From Hydractinia symbiolongicarpus (taxonomy: Eukaryota > Cnidaria > Hydrozoa > Anthoathecata > Hydractiniidae), in contig NC_079875.1 of assembly GCF_029227915.1 (NCBI RefSeq), positions 20,079,001-20,143,000 on the forward strand: a stretch of DNA of 64,000 bases, given 5' to 3'. Shown one piece after another: positions 21,548-33,250 of this stretch. Below the pieces are notes generated by a model, which saw nothing but the letters and a program-made list of their open reading frames with translations, searched no databases and was not told the origin of the DNA. The translations under genes and the position numbers were made by a program. Every line of letters begins with the position of its first letter. The first letter of the stretch is position 1.

Positions 21548-21670
21548 ATGGCAACCTTGGCAATCATGGCGGGAGGTGCATTAATCAACGCATTGGCCTT
21601 CAGTGGTACAAATTTTCAGTAAACTTGCAGGGCATGGCGAGGAGGAACGCAAAAGGCAATAATAAAGTAA
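21548..21670 (+). pseudogene. Remnant of small hydrophobic/coiled-coil protein
   Basis: MATLAIMAGGALINALAFSG then a stop; matches AGAAVNALAFSGTNF of the intact Polinton C protein at 49,381-49,851. The coiled-coil part is missing here, although 'ggcatggcgaggaggaacgc' recalls the C sequence. Confidence 0.6.
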
Positions 21671-21677
21671 TAAAGAC

Positions 21678-22684
21678 ATGTCAAAAGCATCACATATTGT
21701 TACAGAAGAAGAGGCGGAAAAATTAAGTAAAATTTACTATACCCCAGAACATCTGTGGACTGGACAAAAAGCCATCAAATTGCTAGCCTCAGAAGCTGGC
21801 CTATCCAAAAAGAAGGCCACTCATTGGCTGTCCAGGCAACTGCTCTGGCTCCGACACATCAAAGGCCCGAAGCGTATCGATTACCCTCATTTCACCATTA
21901 CAAGACCAAATGAGATGCATCAATTCGATATATTGTACATGCCCCATGACAGGTTGTATGGGAACACCTACAAATACATCCTCACGGGTATTGTCTTGGC
22001 CCCAAGGTACAAGGTAGCGAGGCCATTGCGTACCAAAAAGGACAGTGAGGTTGCAGATATGATCCAGGACATTTACAAAGCAGGACTTCTTCGATACCCC
22101 AAAACCTTCCAGTGTGATAACGGCTCCGAATTCAAGTCAAATGTAACAAAATTGCTAGAGGACAAGGGTGTGGAAATTAAGAGGGCTACTGCCAAGTACC
22201 ACCATACGTTCACGGCCTTTGTCGAGGCTTACAACAAGGTACTCGCGAAAGATTCTTTAAACCTCAAGATGCGCAAGAGTTTGTTTCTGAGGGGCCCAGT
22301 AACATTTGGGTGAAACACTTATACGCTATCGTAAAAAATCTCAACAATACCAAGACTGCTATGATTGGCATGAAACCTAACAGGGCGATCAAACTGGATG
22401 ATGTACCACTCGCGAAAAGTCAACAATATCCCGAAGAAAAACCCCTACCTGATGATGGTCTCTATCTCTATCTGCTACAACCGGGAGAGGAGCATGGCGA
22501 CTCGAAAAGACGTGCAACTGACACCTTTTACAGCAAACATACTTACAGGTTGGATCGTATAGTAGCAGGTAGCCGTATTTTGTACTATTTGAAAGACGAG
22601 CCTGATCGTAGCTTCGTGTCAGAAGAGTTGATGCTAATTCCCGAGGCTGTTCAGGTACCTCTGGATGTTATCAAGGAGTGGTAA
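21678..22684 (+). pseudogene. Retroviral-type integrase, Polinton B
   Basis: Integrates element DNA. Starts MSKASHIVTEEEAEKL. N-terminal helical region, then HWLSRQLLWLRH, the core with QFDILYMP, FQCDNGSEFKS (Asp) and FTAFVEAYNKVLA (Glu), so the second Asp and Glu of the DDE triad are kept. The normal DVASRYK block reads IVLAPRYK; the first Asp is missing. A frame change near 22,312 separates the C-terminal part (22,310-22,684), which has an SH3/chromo-like tail with RILYYLKDEPDRSFVSEEL. The 3' end overlaps the minus-strand gene at 22,651. Otherwise it is the best-preserved integrase here. Confidence 0.88.
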
Positions 22685-23262
22685 AATGCTTTCATGCGTT
22701 CGTCCAGGGCATCTAGGTCTATTTCATCCTCGTCATCTTTTTTCGGATCCTTTAAATAATCTCTTGGATGTAGGGTATAGAAAGGGTACCCATAGGTGAT
22801 GCCTTTGATGACATTGGGTTCATTTTCCAAATCAATATCGATTAAGCGTCTATCTTCTATATCAAGGTTGATGATATGGCCTATTTTTTCTATATCAGTC
22901 AAATCCAATTCAAGCTTCAAGTCTTTATCCTTGATAACCTGGTAACAGAGTGCACCATACTTGTTTCTTTTGACATCAGCAATATGCAGACCTAGGCATT
23001 CAATACCATCCTCCAGATCCTCGTCAATCTCGCATCTCGCGATTGTTGCACAAGCTTTTTCACCCGATGATACCCTCTCTAAAAGGTCTTCGTCGGTAGG
23101 GTATTCAAATCCTTCGTAGTAAATTCCATCCCTAAACCTAAAATTTTCCACGCAAGTTGGGCAATAGCCGGTCACTGACCTCGCATTGATGCAACAGCGT
23201 AGTACAGGTACTTGTATATCGTAGTTCGTTGTAAATTGCTTTTGTTTTATGTATGCCTTCAT
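22651..23262 (-). CDS. Conserved Polinton protein, unknown function, Polinton B
   Basis: 203 residues from ATG 23,262, uninterrupted. N-terminal Cys cluster RCCINARSVTGYCPTC (~23-38), acidic middle, and a C-terminus with ITYGYPFYTLHPRDYLKD and an acidic run. Homolog at 50,863-51,405 in Polinton C with the same start (MxAYxxKQxFxxNYDI) and Cys spacing. The Cys residues may bind zinc. I do not recognise an adenovirus-type protease pattern. It is downstream of the ATPase gene in both elements, with a stem-loop in between. Confidence 0.6.
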   Translation of the reverse strand: MKAYIKQKQFTTNYDIQVPVLRCCINARSVTGYCPTCVENFRFRDGIYYEGFEYPTDEDLLERVSSGEKACATIARCEIDEDLEDGIECLGLHIADVKRNKYGALCYQVIKDKDLKLELDLTDIEKIGHIINLDIEDRRLIDIDLENEPNVIKGITYGYPFYTLHPRDYLKDPKKDDEDEIDLDALDERMKAFYHSLITSRGT

Positions 23263-23345
23263 CTTTTGATATTTCAGTAGCTTTTAGCATGGAGCCAAAT
23301 GGGTCTAAAGTGACATTTTACAGAGTCCCTTGCCTATATGGTGTG

Positions 23346-23378
23346 GTAATTTTAATACTCACAAGAGCAGTATTAAAA
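23346..23378 (-). terminator. Perfect 12-bp stem-loop between ATPase and downstream gene
   Basis: AATTTTAATACT pairs perfectly with AGTATTAAAATT around a 9-base loop CACAAGAGC. On the minus strand, the sense of both flanking genes, the loop holds CTTGT. Polinton C has the equivalent structure at 51,488-51,518 with different stem bases. Confidence 0.65.
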
Positions 23379-23389
23379 TTAGTGCCTCT

Positions 23390-23607
23390 CTAGTCTTCTA
23401 GTGCCGGAACACCCAGGTCGTACAGGTCATCTTGAGTAAGGTCGATAAGTTTGAAATGACATCCGGAACGCTCTGCATGCTCGTCCTCCTCAAACCTATT
23501 AAAGGCGTGCATGCTGTAGGGATTATCGATGACGACAATCTCCTCCGCGTTTGGGTAGTTGTCTCGCATCCAACTCCTTTTGGTGGGAAGGGCACGTCAT
23601 TGAACAC
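23390..23607 (-). pseudogene. Packaging ATPase, C-terminal remnant, Polinton B
   Basis: About 70 residues in one frame with RDNYPNAEEIVVIDNP, SMHAFNRFEEDEHAER and LTQDDLYDLGVPALED. They correspond to the ATPase C-terminus of Polinton C (51,535-51,720: ECDDPNTVHAWCRF, then DLFKGMFDI). The Walker A and B parts are gone. Upstream the sequence switches directly to polymerase at about 23,600, so a deletion has joined two genes. Confidence 0.5.
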
Positions 23608-25736
23608 GAGGACAGTAGTACAGAAGATGATGATTCTCGTTGTTGTCCTGCGTGGTATGCTTACGGCAGATCATGATCATGTTGTCTTTTCCAGGATCTT
23701 GAGCACTTGGTACGTACCATTCTTGGAGCCTTGCATTTTCCTGGGCCTGTGCTGCAAGTTCGCCCCCCAGTGCCACTACTTGCTTGTCTCTATCGTCAAT
23801 TTCATCCCCGATGAATGCTAGGGCCATATCCTTATCCTCGATTGCCGCATATATATCGATTTCATCCCTGTAATACTGCAGCCTCGTCCTGCCCACGGCT
23901 TCTACGAACGGCTGCACATCAGCCAGGTTGCACTCGCGCAGCCAGTCCATCATGATGACGCAGCCTCGCCTGTACAACTCATCGCAGAATTTCTTGTACC
24001 CTTCGCCAGATAGCGTGTTTTTCCTACTTAGACGGCTATAAAAATTCTCGTGCGCCACAGGCCCAACATGGTCCAACTTGTCGTGGCTCGTCAGCCACTC
24101 ATATGGAAACACGAGCTTTTTGGAGCTTACATTCCAACGACTTGCACCAACCGTCATAGCTTAGGCCAGGAGTAAGGAAATTTTGATGTCGAGTAATTTA
24201 AACCTCGAGGTGGTGAGGAACATGTAGTCATTATCTTTCTTTACCACCTTGATCTTATCGCCTTGTACAAGTTCTTCGACAAAATACTGCTTGATCAGGT
24301 TAATATCATACTTGCCACTGTTAAACCCTATTACAGCCACCTGTTTTACCCACTCGTCCCACTACTCGCGGTTCTTTTTTGAGAGCATATCAAAATCTTC
24401 AGGCCTGGGGTACATTCTCTCGACCTCCTTTACAATGAAGGCCCGCCTCCTTCCCAGCTCTTTCACAAACTGTTTAACCAAAACCTTGGGATTTTCGTGC
24501 TCAATGAACGTTGGGTGGCTATTCAATAAGCTATCGGCAATACCGACACTTTTGGGAACATGTCTCGAAAGGCATGTTAGATCAGGTGTTTGTTGGTAAT
24601 TTAAAGGTGAGAGAAGGGCTTCAAAGTCGAACACAATGTAGTGTGGGTAGGGCATGAATTCCTTCTTAAAAAACCTCTTGATTTTGGGTGGTTTCTCACA
24701 CTTGCAGGCCGTGACGAGGTTGTACCTCTGTTACCGTATCATCCTTTCCTTAGAAAGGGTTGCCCTGTAATGATTCTCGTCCGCCTTGGTTCTCTCGGAC
24801 CGACAGGGACATCCGTGCCATTTACAACCGTTGTACTCGTATACGGTCTTTGAAACAGGGTCGTAGCCGTCTACTTTCCGCTTTTTTTCACCGTCACGTA
24901 TAACGCGTTCACCACCATGTCCACATAGCACATGATGTATATGTCTTCCAGTTTCCCTTGACATGTATTCTATCCATTTTGAGGCATCGAAACTAAAACC
25001 CTTTGCAAATGATTGTCGTCTGACACCCTCGCATTCGTTCTTCTTATGTCCGTTCCATCTATTTCCCCGTCCATGGCGTAGATGCACCTCTTTTTTCGCA
25101 GCCAATCCGGGGCTTGCGCGTGCTTATCACCTTGGTCTGTACATGATCAAAGATGATTTTGCTTTCATATGCTCCTGGGGTCTCGGTAGTCCTGGCAGGT
25201 GGTAAATAAGCCTTGGTCCAGAACTCGTGTCCTCCAGATCGAGGCGCTTCATCTCGCATTCCTCAAGGAACGCTTTGATTTCTGCTATACTTGATAGTGA
25301 CCTGGAGCTCCTAGTTTTGTGGTAATCAGACACATCGCCCCCACCCTTGTAAATATGACAGCCAAAACTATACACAACCTTAACGCGCATTTCTATGTGG
25401 GTTTCAATTTTTCGCATGATCGCGTCCGTTAGTGGTTGGTTCAAATCCTTGTTGAACCTCCATGTCTTGTTCCTATTTCCGTCTTCCAACATCTGTATAT
25501 CGCCCCCCCTCCCCCCGCAGGATGTCCTCGGTGTAGTCTTCCCATGCGTCCTGTTCGATCTCGTCACGAAGCGTTGTCCCTCCCGAAATTTGTTGTTTTG
25601 ACCTATTGTAATACAGTGCAACGGTATCCTGCACACTCCGTAATCGTTCAGCAAGAGCTGCCACTGGTGCAGACACGGTGCTGTATATTTTACTAATTGC
25701 ATTCCTAAGCCAGCTCATCTCATTTCTTATATACAC
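23600..25736 (-). pseudogene. DNA polymerase B, N-terminal remnant, Polinton B
   Basis: From ATG 25,736: a head with TTLRDEIEQDAWEDYTEDI, then pieces with DLNQPLTDAIMRKIE, SLSSIAEIKAFLEECE and RPQEHMKAKSSLI, a GRHIHHVLCGHGGERV block, and YNGCKWHGCPC (25,105-24,731), a Cys/His motif of one Polinton polymerase lineage. The exonuclease region is at 24,655-24,362 (YIVFDFEALLSPLN). The last piece (24,157-23,600) has FPYEWLTSHDKLDHVGPV and DWLRECNLADVQPF. The palm domain with its catalytic Asp residues is absent. Many frameshifts. Protein-primed replication would be the normal role. The body differs from Polinton C's polymerase although the heads match. Confidence 0.7.
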
Positions 25737-25784
25737 ATTTCAACAAAGTCAGAAGATTGCAGGGCAGGTTGGGAATTCCCCTAC

Positions 25785-25980
25785 TCAACTTGCGCATGAT
25801 AGCATTGATGCTACTGCGCATGGGTTGAATGATAGGGATACTTGCTGATGGTCAGCGGCATTTTGTGCCATGGGGTGTGACGAAAAGTTGTGACGTCACA
25901 AGTGAAATTGTGTATGATATTTTTTATGAGAGTTTGACCGTGATTTTTGGAAAAATGTGGTTATATTGACTCCCTACATT
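25785..25980 (-). repeat. Polinton B right terminal inverted repeat
   Basis: Inverse of 14,940-15,135; ends TTGACTCCCTACATT just before the AGCTAT target copy. It starts about 50 bases upstream of the polymerase start codon, so it may include that gene's promoter. Confidence 0.88.
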
Positions 25981-27209
25981 AGCTATGACAACCACAGGAG
26001 AAAAACTTGAACCTAATAGATCACTTATAGACTTATAATCATAGACAAAAAATTGTCGTCACTAATAATCCAACTACTATTGGAGTAAATGAGATGTTAA
26101 ATGTACGGTTACCAAATTTGACGGATACTGATGTAATAGTCCCAGGAACAACCAGGTTAACATTTGATATTACTCTTAATTCAACCAATGATTTGAACAG
26201 AACATTGGTTAGAAATATTAGAAAGGCCATTATTAAGAAAAAAGTTATAAAAATCGAGGGTAATGAAATACTTAGTATTGATGATAGTGACACACTTGAC
26301 ACATATGATTTATGGATGGCATATTCTGAAAGACGAAATGCTATATTTCAAGGTATTGTTACCAAAGGAAATAGAAAAACTGAAAATGCTATTAAAAATC
26401 GAATTGGTGCAGGAGACAAAGCAGCAAATACTGGAGATGAAGCAATATATACAGCATTTGGTAATAAGTTTTGTATTCTACTAGACTTTGAAATGTTCTA
26501 TGCCCTTCTATCAGTCTGGACTAGCGGGTAGGCTCCATAAGAACTAACGTTTAATGAATACAATAAAGTGATTAAGAGTGACAAGACGGAAACTACATAT
26601 ACTATTAGCAACATCTCATTGGAGTTTGATGTAATTTATAATTCAAGACTGGCATCTGAAGTCAAAACTGAATATATGAGGACGAAAATTTTGTATGATC
26701 GAATTTTGAGACACAGACATGTTGTTCTAAAAGATGGTGATACAGTATGGAATACGAATTTCAACACACCAGCAAAGAGTCTAAAAGGTATTTTAATGCT
26801 GTTTACAAAATATATAATATAAAAAATATAAATATATAATATTGGGCAAGAGACACTGAAAAATTCTAAAACCCTAAAATTACTAATGTTGAGGTAGCTG
26901 TTGAAGAAAATCTAATCAATTATACGCACAGTGATAAAAAGCTATCACCAATGGGATGAAATCAAGAAACACTTTGGTGCTGGTAGATTGAAACAACATG
27001 GCTCAGCACAACATGAGTTAAATGTGTTTGATATGAGAATGGTAGATTATTATACAAATCAATTTGGATTGTGGTTGGATTTCAGATCATCTGATGATAA
27101 CACGCTACATGGAACGGTATTACTCTTGCTATTACAAAGACGGCTGGAGCTGGTGGTAATCTGCAGTGTTATATCTATCTATTTATGGATGCCCAATTTA
27201 ACATTTTAA

Positions 27210-27802
27210 ATGGTGCATTTGTTAACATTATGTACTAAATTTTTAATAAACTTTCTAAAATTTCCTCATAGTGCAATATTTGTTGGTGCAACCGCATGTG
27301 GTAAAACCAAATACTTATTAAAACTACTTGAAACTAAATATAAGCACCATTTTAAATACATTATTATTCTATGTCCAACAGTTTTAGTTAATAAGACGTA
27401 CCTATCAAGAAAGTGGTTACTCGATGATGAAAGTGTATTTATTGTTTATGATGTAAATGTGAATTAAATGAATGGATTAGACTATTTACCAATAATTTTA
27501 AGGGCCACGAAACACTATTTATAATTGATGATTGTTCTGCTGAAGGTGAAATAAATAAAAAACGTGATGCATTATCAGAACTTGCATTCTTTGGTAGACA
27601 TACAAGTCACTCCGTATGGGTATTAACACAAAAGTATAATTCGGTTTCAAAAGACGTTAGAGAACAAGTTAAATGGCTTTGCTTGTTCTTTACCAAAGAT
27701 AGATATAGTTTTGAAGATTGTTTAAGGGAGAATGATGTTGTGCCAGATAACAATGAACGAGATAGATTGAAATCACTCCTGCAAAATCTACCATATTCTT
27801 AA
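27210..27802 (+). pseudogene. DNA-packaging ATPase, Polinton A
   Basis: FtsK/HerA-type ATPase (A32-like) that pumps viral DNA into capsids. The Walker A motif GATACGKTKYLL is at ~27,290-27,325 and TLFIIDDCSAEGE (Walker B) at ~27,510-27,550; RHTSHSVWVLTQKYN follows as the sensor-like strand. About 195 residues in all, ending at TAA 27,800. One frameshift near 27,460. The conventional ATG overlaps the 3' end of the capsid-like gene. Confidence 0.85.
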
Positions 27803-27900
27803 CTTTTATTGAAGTGTTACCAGCCAACTAGTTATTATTTGTTAAAATTCTGCTAAAATTTGTTGATACACTAGTTATACGCTAGTTATAATTTTGTTAA
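27803..27900. other. Polinton A spacer with repeated CTAGTTAT
   Basis: The octamer CTAGTTAT occurs three times between the ATPase stop and the Helitron insertion at 27,901. No gene seen. Confidence 0.4.
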
Positions 27901-30233
27901 TCTCTATAATAATGCGCCAGTTTTGTCTGTCTGTGGCTTTTGCAAAGTGGATAAAATTTCTTTGATAAAGTCTATAAAACATCGTCTATAAATTTGTTCT
28001 GTAAATTACCAAACTTTGACGTTAAAGCAATATTGACGTCAAAGGAAAGTATATTAAGATTAGTGAAGCCATTGCATTGCACTTTTAAATTTAAGGCTAA
28101 ATAACTTGGAAACGGGTGGAAATAACTGACGTCATCTCCTGCGTAGGTAACTAGGGACCACCTTTGACCAATTTGGGTAAGTTTCCCAAACCTGGGTCCC
28201 TGAATCCGTTTCGGGAATGGACGGGTTGATGACGTCATCAAAAAACCTTCAAACCCTAATATCTCTGCAACCGTTTGTCAAAAATACACGATCCTATACA
28301 TTTTCTTGATCAGCGTTTCAAGATCTATACGATGAAGGCAACAGGCATACACATTTCTAAAAAAAAAATTTGGGGGGTTTGACTGGCCATTGCTGACATC
28401 AGCAAAATGTTAAAACCCTTATGTCTCATTAACTGCTTATCAAAAAGATATGATCATATACATTTTCTTGGTCAGCGTTTTAACATCTGCATAGTACAGG
28501 CAACGAATAAACTAAATTTCGCCAAATATTTTTGTAATTGCACTGCTGACGTCAGCAAAAAGTCTAAAACAACCTACTTTTCCATTGTCTTTCTGCCTAA
28601 GTGGATTTTTCCACGGGCCTTATCGACTAGTCTCTATAATAATACGCCAGTTTTGTCTGTCTGTGACTTTTGCAAAGTGGATAAAATTTCTTTGATAAAG
28701 TCTATAAAACATCGTCTATAAATTTGTTCTTTAATTTACCAAACTTTAACGCTAAAATAGTATTGACGTCAAAGGAAAGTTAATTAAGATTAGTGAAGCC
28801 ATTACAGTGCACCTAAAATTTTGAGGCCAAATAACTTGGAAACGAGTTGGTGACGTCAATGTTTTTTAACCGCGTGGGTAACTAGGGACCACCTGGGACC
28901 AATTTGGGTAATTTTCAGCGTTTGAACCTCTGCACAGTAAAAGCAACGAATAAACTAAATTTCGCCAAAATTTTTTGTAATTGCACTGCTGACGTCAGCA
29001 AAAAATGTAAAACAGCCTAATATCTCTGCAACCGTTTGTCAAAAGTACATGATCCTATACATTTTCTTGATCAGCGTTTCAAGATCTATACAATGAAGGC
29101 AACAGGTATATAAATTTCTAAAAAGTATTTTAGGTCTTTACGGACCATTGCTGACGTCAGCATAATTTTTAAACCTTTATATCTTCTTAACTGTTGGTCA
29201 ATAGCACATGATACTATACATTTTTCTCATCAGCGTTTCAAGCTCTGCAAATTACAGGAAACGGATAAACATTTCTTTGGTTCATGCACTGGCTGACGTC
29301 AGCAAAATTTTTAAACCCTTATATTTCATTAACCGTTCATCAAAAGCACAAGATCATATACCTTTTCTTGATGAACGCTTTAAGGTCTGCTCAGTAGAAG
29401 CAACGTGAAAACAAGATTCTAAATTTTTTTGTGGATGGGTTGCTGACGTCATCCAATTCAAATGATGCTTTTTTCTCACTTTTATCCTGCCTCAGTGGAT
29501 TTCTCCACGGGCCTTATCGACTAGTCTATATAATAATACGCCAGTTCTGTCTGTCTGGCTGTCTGTGACTTTTGCAAAGTGGATTATATTCTTCACAATT
29601 TTCTTTAACAAATATAAAACATCGCCTATAAAATTGTTTTGTAATTTACCAAACTTTAACGTTAAAATAGTATTGACGTCAAGGGAAAGTTAATTAGGAT
29701 TAGTGAAGCCATTACAGTGCGCTTAAAACTTTGAGGCCAAATAACTTAGAAACGAGGTGGTGACGTCAATGATTATTCACCACGTGGGTAACTAGGGACC
29801 ACCTGGGACCAATTTGGGTAATTTTCCAAACCTAGATCTTCAAATCCGTTTCGGAATGAACGGGTTTATGACGTCATCAAAAAACCTTTAAACCGTTGGT
29901 CAAAAGTACATGATCCTATACATTTTCTTGATCAGTGTTTCAAGAGCTATAACATGAAGGCAACGGGTATACAAATTTCGAAAAAATAATTTTCTGTACT
30001 TTTATTAGGGACTTTGCTAACGTCAGCAATATTTTTAAATCCGTAAATCTCATTAACCATTCATCAAAAGCATGTGATCAGCGCTTTAAGGTCTATACAA
30101 TAAAGGCAACGTAAAAACAAGGTTCTAATTTATTTTTTGTGGATGGGTTGCTGACGTCATCAAAATTCAAATAAAGCTTCTTTTTCATTTTTATCCTGCC
30201 TCAGTGGATATTTTCACGGGCTTTATCGACTAG
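27901..30233 (+). mobile_element. Tandem array of three family-1 Helitrons
   Basis: Three head-to-tail copies at 27,901-28,630, 28,631-29,524 and 29,525-30,233. Each starts TCTCTATAATAAT or TCTATATAATAAT and ends CGACTAG after a GTGGA-type hairpin. Inside them occur repeated blocks with GCTGACGTCAGCA and 'aaccgtttgtcaaaagtac'. None codes for protein. The array stands where the 5' part of the Polinton A polymerase gene would be expected. Confidence 0.7.
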
Positions 30234-30470
30234 TAAAAAATAAAAATCGCTCTCGACAAATGTATGCTTGTGCACTTCAGTCACTTCTCCGCCGCCATAT
30301 TGAAATGGTATTTTTGTTCCAGCTTATCTTGTAAATGAATTTTGACGTCATTACGTTGCTCCAGTTATATGAGAGAGCCAAGGGAGGTTATATTACCAGT
30401 TGCCTAATTTCAGATGAAGCAACAAATCCAACGCCAAAACTCAAAATTTTATCGAAATAGTTCGCAGATG

Positions 30471-30635
<165 letters not shown>

Positions 30636-30833
30636 CAAGTTGTTTACCCAGGATATCCTCTTTAGTACCTATTGGTAATGCTATCAACGAGAATCCTGCG
30701 ATGGGGGTCCTAGTGTATGTAAAGCTCCCATTTAAGCTACGAAGGTCGTGCAAGCACAGTAATCGCTCAACTAGACAATCGCTTAACTAGACAACCGTCC
30801 TATTCTCATGCGCGACGTTAATCAGAAAGGATA

Positions 30834-31230
30834 AATTTTAAATATAAGGCTAAATAATTTGGAAACGGGTGGAAATAAATGACGTCATCTCTTGCGTGGG
30901 TAACTAGGGACTACCTGGGACCAATTTGGGTAAGTTTTCCAAACCTGGGTCACCGAATCCGTTCCGGAATGGACGGATTAATGACGTCATAAAAAATCTT
31001 TAAACCCTAATATCTCTGCATCCGTTTGTCAAAAGTACACGATCCTATACATTTTCTTGATCAGTATTTCAAGATCTATACGATAAAGGCAACTAGTATA
31101 CACATTTCTAAAAATAATTTTCTTGTGTTTTGGCGGGTCTTTGCTGACGTCAGCGAAAATTTAAAAACCTTTATATCACCTTAGTCGTTTGTCGAAAACA
31201 TATAATCCTAAACGTTATTTTGATCAGCGT
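30834..31230 (+). mobile_element. Helitron family 1 fragment
   Basis: Body sequence of family 1 (TGACGTCAT, 'accaatttgggtaag', 'cctatacattttcttgatcag') without either terminus, joined at about 31,245 to polymerase coding sequence. Duplicated at 35,423-35,830. Confidence 0.6.
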
Positions 31231-31245
31231 TTCAAATTATAAAGG

Positions 31246-33170
31246 CATGTTGAATGTGGTTATGGTTATAAGGTTGTGTGTAGATATGACAATAAATATA
31301 ACAAACCAATAAAAATGTATAGAGGTGAAAATGCTACTTACAAATGTATGGAAGAGATGTTGAAGGAAGTTAGATACCACAAAAAAGCCAAAAAATGTCA
31401 CATCTGTAATAAGGAATATATTGATACAGATTATGCGGATAATAATATTGTATGTGATCATTGCCATGTAACAGGAAAATATAGAGGATTAGCACATACT
31501 GATTGTAATTTAAATTATAGATTAACCGATAAAGTTCCAGTTATATTCCATAGTTTGAGAGGATATGATAGCCATTTCATAATGCAGCAAATTGGTGAAA
31601 TTGTGAAAAAACAATCATATAAAACCAAATATGGAGAATTGAAAGAAATGGATATTAATGTTATACCAAATAATATGGAAAAATATATGGCATTCATGTT
31701 GGGTAAACATTTAAAATTCATAGATAGTTTCCAATTTATGAGCTCTAGTTTGGAAAAATTGGTTGATAATCTACCTAAAACATCATTTAAATATATTTAC
31801 AAAAGAGGAATTCGATAATAAAAAGAAATTTGAACTTATGACTAAAAAAGGTGTATATCCCTACGATTATATGGATTCATTTGAGAAATTCAATGAAAAT
31901 AAATTAGCATACCAAAAAGATTTCTACAGTTTATTATTAGATGAAAATATCACAGATGATGATTACAAACATGCTAAAAGGGTATAGAAGAAATGTGAAT
32001 TGAAAACAATGGGTGAATACCATGATTTATACCTATAATCCGATGTACTATTATTAGCCGATGTTTTTGAAAACTTTAGAAGTACATGTTTAGAATATTA
32101 TAAATTAGATCCAGCACATTATTACACATCACAAGGATTATCATGGGACGCCATGTTGAAAATGACTGATGTGGAATTGGAATTGATGACAGATAATGAC
32201 ATGTTTCTGTTTATTGAGAAGGGTCTAAGAGGCGTATCATATATTTCAAACAGATATGCGAAATCAAATAATAAGTATACTGATGACTAATCCGGATGAA
32301 AAATCAAAGTATATAATGTGTTTAGATGCTAACAATTTATATGGGTATGGAATGTCACAATATCTACCAACTGGTGGATTTAGATGGTTTACCGAAAGAG
32401 AGATAAAAAAATGTGATCTAGCTAAATATGAAACAGATAGTAAAAAAGGGTTAATATTTGAATTTGATTTGGAATATCCAAAGGAACTACATGATATACA
32501 TAATGATTATCCACTAGCACCAGAAAGAATGAATGTTACCAAAAATATGCTATCAAACTATTGTAAAAACTCCAGAAAAAGTATAATATATCAATTGGTG
32601 ATGTCAGAAAAATTAATCCCAACATTGGACAAAAAGGATCAATGCGTAGTGCACTACAGAAACTTACAATTATATATATCATCAGGATTAAAAGTTAAAA
32701 AAGTAGATAGAATATTAGAATTTGATCAATCCCCATGGTTGAAAAATATATATTGATTTCAATACAAATAAACGAACATTTTGTAAAATCGCATTTGAAA
32801 AGGATTTCTTCAAACTTATGAATAACAGTGTATTTGGAAAAACGATGGAAAATATTAGAAAACGTGTGAATGTCGAACTTGTAACAAATAAGAAAAAACT
32901 AACGAAATTAACATCAAAACCAACAATCAAATCATCAAAAATCTTCAATGAAAACCTTGTGGCTGTTCACAAATTTAAGGAAACATTAACATTAAACAGA
33001 CCTGCATACGTTGGAATGTGCATTCTAGATTTATCCAAAACATTAATGTACGATTTTCACTATAATTATATCAAACATAAGTATAAAAATGATGCTAAAC
33101 TATTATTCACAGAACAGATTCCCTAACATATGAAACTACAACCGATGATGCATATATGGATTTCTGGGGT
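31246..33170 (+). pseudogene. DNA polymerase B, Polinton A, duplicate 1 (C-terminus missing)
   Basis: Duplicate of the polymerase at 35,835-38,173, cut off at the tandem-duplication junction (33,240). It carries KKCHICNKEY, CDHCHVTGKYRG, VIFHSLRGYDSHFI, CLDANNLYG, NSVFGKTMENIRKR and RPAYVGMCILDLSKT. The same frameshifts and stops as duplicate 2 are present, including the one-base loss in catalytic motif C near 33,113, so this damage preceded the duplication. Confidence 0.85.
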
Positions 33171-33250
33171 GATAAGGATAAATTTGACAATAGTGACTAC
33201 CAAGAATCATCACAATTTTATAATACAGAAAAAAAGAAAGTATCGACTAG

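Larger units (their letters stand above)
14940..25980. mobile_element. Polinton/Maverick-type element B, nested in A
   Basis: About 11 kb, richer in GC than A. Inverted repeats of ~195 bases lie at 14,940-15,135 and 25,785-25,980; both begin (A)GTAGGGAGTCAATAT when read inward. The flanks AGCTAG (14,934-14,939) and AGCTAT (25,981-25,986) make a 6-bp target duplication with one mismatch, the size expected for Polintons. It carries KTQDM-repeat, zinc-binding, membrane, penton-like, coiled-coil, capsid-like and integrase genes, and remnants of ATPase and polymerase. A large deletion fuses ATPase and polymerase remnants near 23,600. Confidence 0.88.
14929..27238 (+). pseudogene. Major-capsid-like protein of Polinton A, split by Polinton B
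   Basis: The start codon (14,929) lies beside the left target copy of Polinton B; coding resumes at 25,985 and ends with TAA at 27,236-27,238. Recognisable blocks in order: TDTDVIVPGTTRLTFDI (~26,120), KIEGNEILSIDDSD (~26,250), AFGNKFCILLDFE (~26,460), TYTISNISLEFDV (~26,600), ILYDRILRHRHVV (~26,690), NTPAKSLKGILMLF (~26,765), GLWLDFRSSDDNTLHGT (~27,065), and DAQFNI near the end. Polintons B and C share the same blocks. Family length (~430 residues) and context suit a double-jelly-roll capsid protein; I infer this and cannot see the fold. Breaks are near 26,025, 26,500, 26,820, 26,930 and 27,120. Confidence 0.55.

Noticed and set aside
20891-21563. Long minus-strand hydrophobic frames over the zinc-ribbon gene
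   Set aside because: Antisense of the regular CxxC-CxH repeats, which give periodic Leu/Phe/Thr on the other strand.
28407-29408. Short plus-strand frames repeated in the Helitron arrays
   Set aside because: They follow the Helitron body and differ between copies without conserved protein sequence.
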